Below, in pieces: positions 13,662 to 15,184 of a DNA stretch of 15,184 bases; the stretch's first letter is position 1, and each line of letters opens with the position of its first letter. Location: the NCBI GenBank assembly GCA_023414975.1, contig JAEZMI010000338.1:1-15184 (forward strand). Reading direction: 5' to 3'. The position numbers were made by a program, and so were the translations under genes. The notes below the pieces were generated by a model, which saw only the letters and a program-made list of their open reading frames with translations, was not told the DNA's origin and did not search any database. Origin of the DNA: Pseudomonadota bacterium (lineage in GTDB: Bacteria > Pseudomonadota > Alphaproteobacteria > Rhizobiales > Xanthobacteraceae).

Positions 13662-15008
13662 TTACGCGCCCGCCTCAAGCGGGCGCCCGTCCTCATCGAT
13701 GCCGAAGGCCTGCAACAGCGCGGCGAATTTGGCGGAGGTCTCCTCGCCCTCGGCAACGGGATCGGAGCCCGGCACGATGCCCGCGCCGGCATAGAGCCGG
13801 GCCTCGCCGCCGGCGATGCGGGCGCAGCGTATGGCGACATGCCAGGCGCCGTCGCCGGCCGCGTCGCACCAGCCGACCGCGCCGGCATAAAAGCCCCGGT
13901 CGTACCCTTCGAGCCCCGGAATCGCCCGCGCCGCGACGGCGCGCGGGGCGCCGCACACCGCAGGCGTCGGGTGCAGCAGGGCGGCGAGTTCGAGACTGGA
14001 CATGGAGGGATCGCGCAGCCGCCCGACGATCCGCGTGCCGAGATGCCACATGGTGGCGGTAGAGATGACGCGCGTGCCCTCCGGCGTGCCGAGGTCGAGG
14101 CAATGGGGGGCGAGCTGATCGAGAATGGCCTCGACGACGGCGCGGTGCTCGCGCCCGTCCTTCTCCGAGACGGTCAGAGCCTCCGCCGCCCGGCGGTCCG
14201 CCGCCGGATCGGCATGCCGGCGGGCGGAACCGGCCAGCGGATGGGAGAGCACGGACGCACCGCTCTTGGAAACCAGCAGTTCCGGCGTCGCGCCGATGAA
14301 GACGCCGCCCTCCGGCGTTCCCGCGAGCGGGATGCAGAAGGTCGTGACACTCGTATCGCGGGCGAGGGCCTGGAGCAGCGCCTGCGCGTCGATCGGCCGG
14401 TCCGCCGCGAGGCGCAGGCTGCGCGACAGCACGATCTTGCGCAGAGCCTGCGGATCGCGCCCGCTATCACTCCGCGCCATGGCCGCAAGGGCGGCGGCCA
14501 CCGCGGCGCGATAGGCCGGCAGAGTCGGTTCCGCCATCACCCGCCAGCGCGACACGGGCGCCAGAACGGGCGCGGCCGGCCGCACCACCGCCGAACTGGA
14601 ACTCCCCGGCCCCGCATCTGCGGACCCGGTAGTGGCGGAACCGGGACTCGGCTGGCGCGGCAGCAGCGCGGCGAGATCCGCCCGTCCGGCCTGCCGCGCG
14701 AACGCCGCCGGCTGCACCAGATGCGCCGGCGCGTCGATGTCATAGGGCAACGCGCCGACCAGCACGCGCGGTCCTTCCGGCCGGGCGGCGAAATAGGCCC
14801 GCACCCGCGCCTCCAGCGGCGCGGGGCCCACCTCCAGCTGCCCGAGGCAGCCTTGCCCGATCAGCGTCTCCTCCGGCCCGGCCAGCACGAAGGGCAGGAC
14901 AGGCTGGGGCGGGACAGGAACGGGCTGGACCGCCCGATGGGCGGCCGATGCCGCGCGCTCGGGCCGCGCGGCATCGCTGTGACGGGGAGCATTCATCGGC
15001 AGGCCCAT
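13662..15008 (-). CDS. entC: Isochorismate synthase (EntC)
   Basis: This chorismate-binding enzyme has 448 residues from ATG 15008, longer than E. coli EntC (391). Family motifs: KIVLSR with the general-base lysine at about 191, GATPELL with Glu at about 243, HPLAGSARR, SEKDGREH, and the C-terminal GAVGWCDAAGDG, AIRCARI and YAGAGIVPGSDP. It converts chorismate to isochorismate, the committed step to DHB. The extra length comes from an N-terminal extension and a Ser/Gly/Ala/Pro-rich insert at residues 117-147 that looks like a disordered loop. ATG 15008 or ATG 14996 could be the start; neither has a strong ribosome site, and family homology starts downstream of both. It is the first recognised gene of the operon, but a further frame ends only 31 bp upstream, so the promoter may lie outside the window. 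Confidence 0.92.
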   Translation of the reverse strand: MGLPMNAPRHSDAARPERAASAAHRAVQPVPVPPQPVLPFVLAGPEETLIGQGCLGQLEVGPAPLEARVRAYFAARPEGPRVLVGALPYDIDAPAHLVQPAAFARQAGRADLAALLPRQPSPGSATTGSADAGPGSSSSAVVRPAAPVLAPVSRWRVMAEPTLPAYRAAVAAALAAMARSDSGRDPQALRKIVLSRSLRLAADRPIDAQALLQALARDTSVTTFCIPLAGTPEGGVFIGATPELLVSKSGASVLSHPLAGSARRHADPAADRRAAEALTVSEKDGREHRAVVEAILDQLAPHCLDLGTPEGTRVISTATMWHLGTRIVGRLRDPSMSSLELAALLHPTPAVCGAPRAVAARAIPGLEGYDRGFYAGAVGWCDAAGDGAWHVAIRCARIAGGEARLYAGAGIVPGSDPVAEGEETSAKFAALLQAFGIDEDGRPLEAGA

Positions 15009-15039
15009 GGACGGTCCATCCCGGCTCAACAGGCGCCGC

Positions 15040-15184
15040 TCAGGGCTTGATGAGGGTGACGGTGTCGCCGAAGGGATCGACCATCGGCACCGGGCGGGCC
15101 CGCTCGGCGGGCGGGGCGCCGGCGGGGGCGCTCGCGGGAGCACCGGCGGGCGCGCTCGCGGGGGTGACGGCCGCGGTCTGGCCC
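15040..15184 (-). CDS. Unidentified protein, C-terminal end only (Ala/Pro-rich tail)
   Basis: An open frame enters from the right edge and stops with TGA at 15042-15040. It gives about 48 residues: an Ala/Pro/Gly/Ser-rich stretch including two ASAPAGAP units, then a conserved-looking end, VPMVDPFGDTVTLIKP. Codon choice is strongly GC-ending as in the neighbours, and the gap to entC is only 31 bp. It is therefore probably a real gene, co-transcribed with the siderophore operon. Too little is visible to name a family. A role in siderophore export or uptake is possible from position alone. Confidence 0.55.
   Translation of the reverse strand, partial: GQTAAVTPASAPAGAPASAPAGAPPAERARPVPMVDPFGDTVTLIKP
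15112..15159 (-). repeat. Two 24-bp tandem repeat units in the truncated gene
   Basis: Two adjacent 24-bp units (15112-15135 and 15136-15159) differ at a few positions and encode the octapeptide ASAPAGAP twice. The stretch is a low-complexity, probably disordered linker near the protein's C-terminus. Confidence 0.6.

Noticed and set aside
13839..15050. A 403-codon plus-strand frame opposite entC
   Set aside because: It is an antisense shadow of EntC, which has clear family motifs; the product is Arg-rich with no recognisable domain.

Overview
This 15.2-kb window is high-GC, gene-dense DNA that reads like a chromosome of an alphaproteobacterium. The best guess is Hyphomicrobiales/Rhizobiales, perhaps the Xanthobacteraceae side. 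That placement is an inference from GC content, codon use and the familiar look of the HNH endonuclease. No rRNA, tRNA, CRISPR array, integrase or transposase was seen.

Left part (1-4200) holds ordinary genes: the 3' end of an M23/LytM-type murein endopeptidase; a small serine alpha/beta-hydrolase of the phospholipase/carboxylesterase family; a stand-alone HNH endonuclease behind its own promoter-like sequence; and, convergent with it, a DsbB-type thiol oxidoreductase. A 450-bp gene-free stretch (2893-3345) follows and carries two strong palindromes that look like dispersed intergenic repeats.

The rest (3346-15184) is mainly a catecholate siderophore locus of enterobactin type. On the minus strand a tightly packed biosynthetic operon runs entC (isochorismate synthase), entE (DHB-AMP ligase), entB (isochorismatase), a separate aryl carrier protein, entF (C-A-PCP-TE NRPS) and entA (DHB dehydrogenase). 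Spacings run from 20 bp down to overlaps of 1, 4 and 19 bp. The ten adenylation-pocket residues read by eye from EntF give the serine code of E. coli EntF, so the expected product is a 2,3-dihydroxybenzoyl-serine oligomer, probably the cyclic trilactone. Facing this operon on the plus strand are a FecCD-type permease and its ATPase, whose last gene ends 16 bp from the end of entA. Divergent from the permease is an IroE/Fes-like esterase that could hydrolyse the imported ferric siderophore. The set therefore covers synthesis, inner-membrane import and iron release. Missing from the window are a periplasmic binding protein, TonB-dependent receptor, exporter, phosphopantetheinyl transferase and MbtH-like protein.

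The most notable features are: EntB split into two proteins at a TAATG junction; a ladder of repeated ATGAGCG sites, each opening a tiny reading frame, just before the permease; a five-unit 15-bp coding minisatellite in the PCP-TE linker of EntF; a palindrome overlapping a promoter-like sequence between the esterase and the permease; and a patch of atypical base composition across the permease/ATPase junction. I see no wholly unknown system. The novelty is in the architecture of a recognisable siderophore locus.
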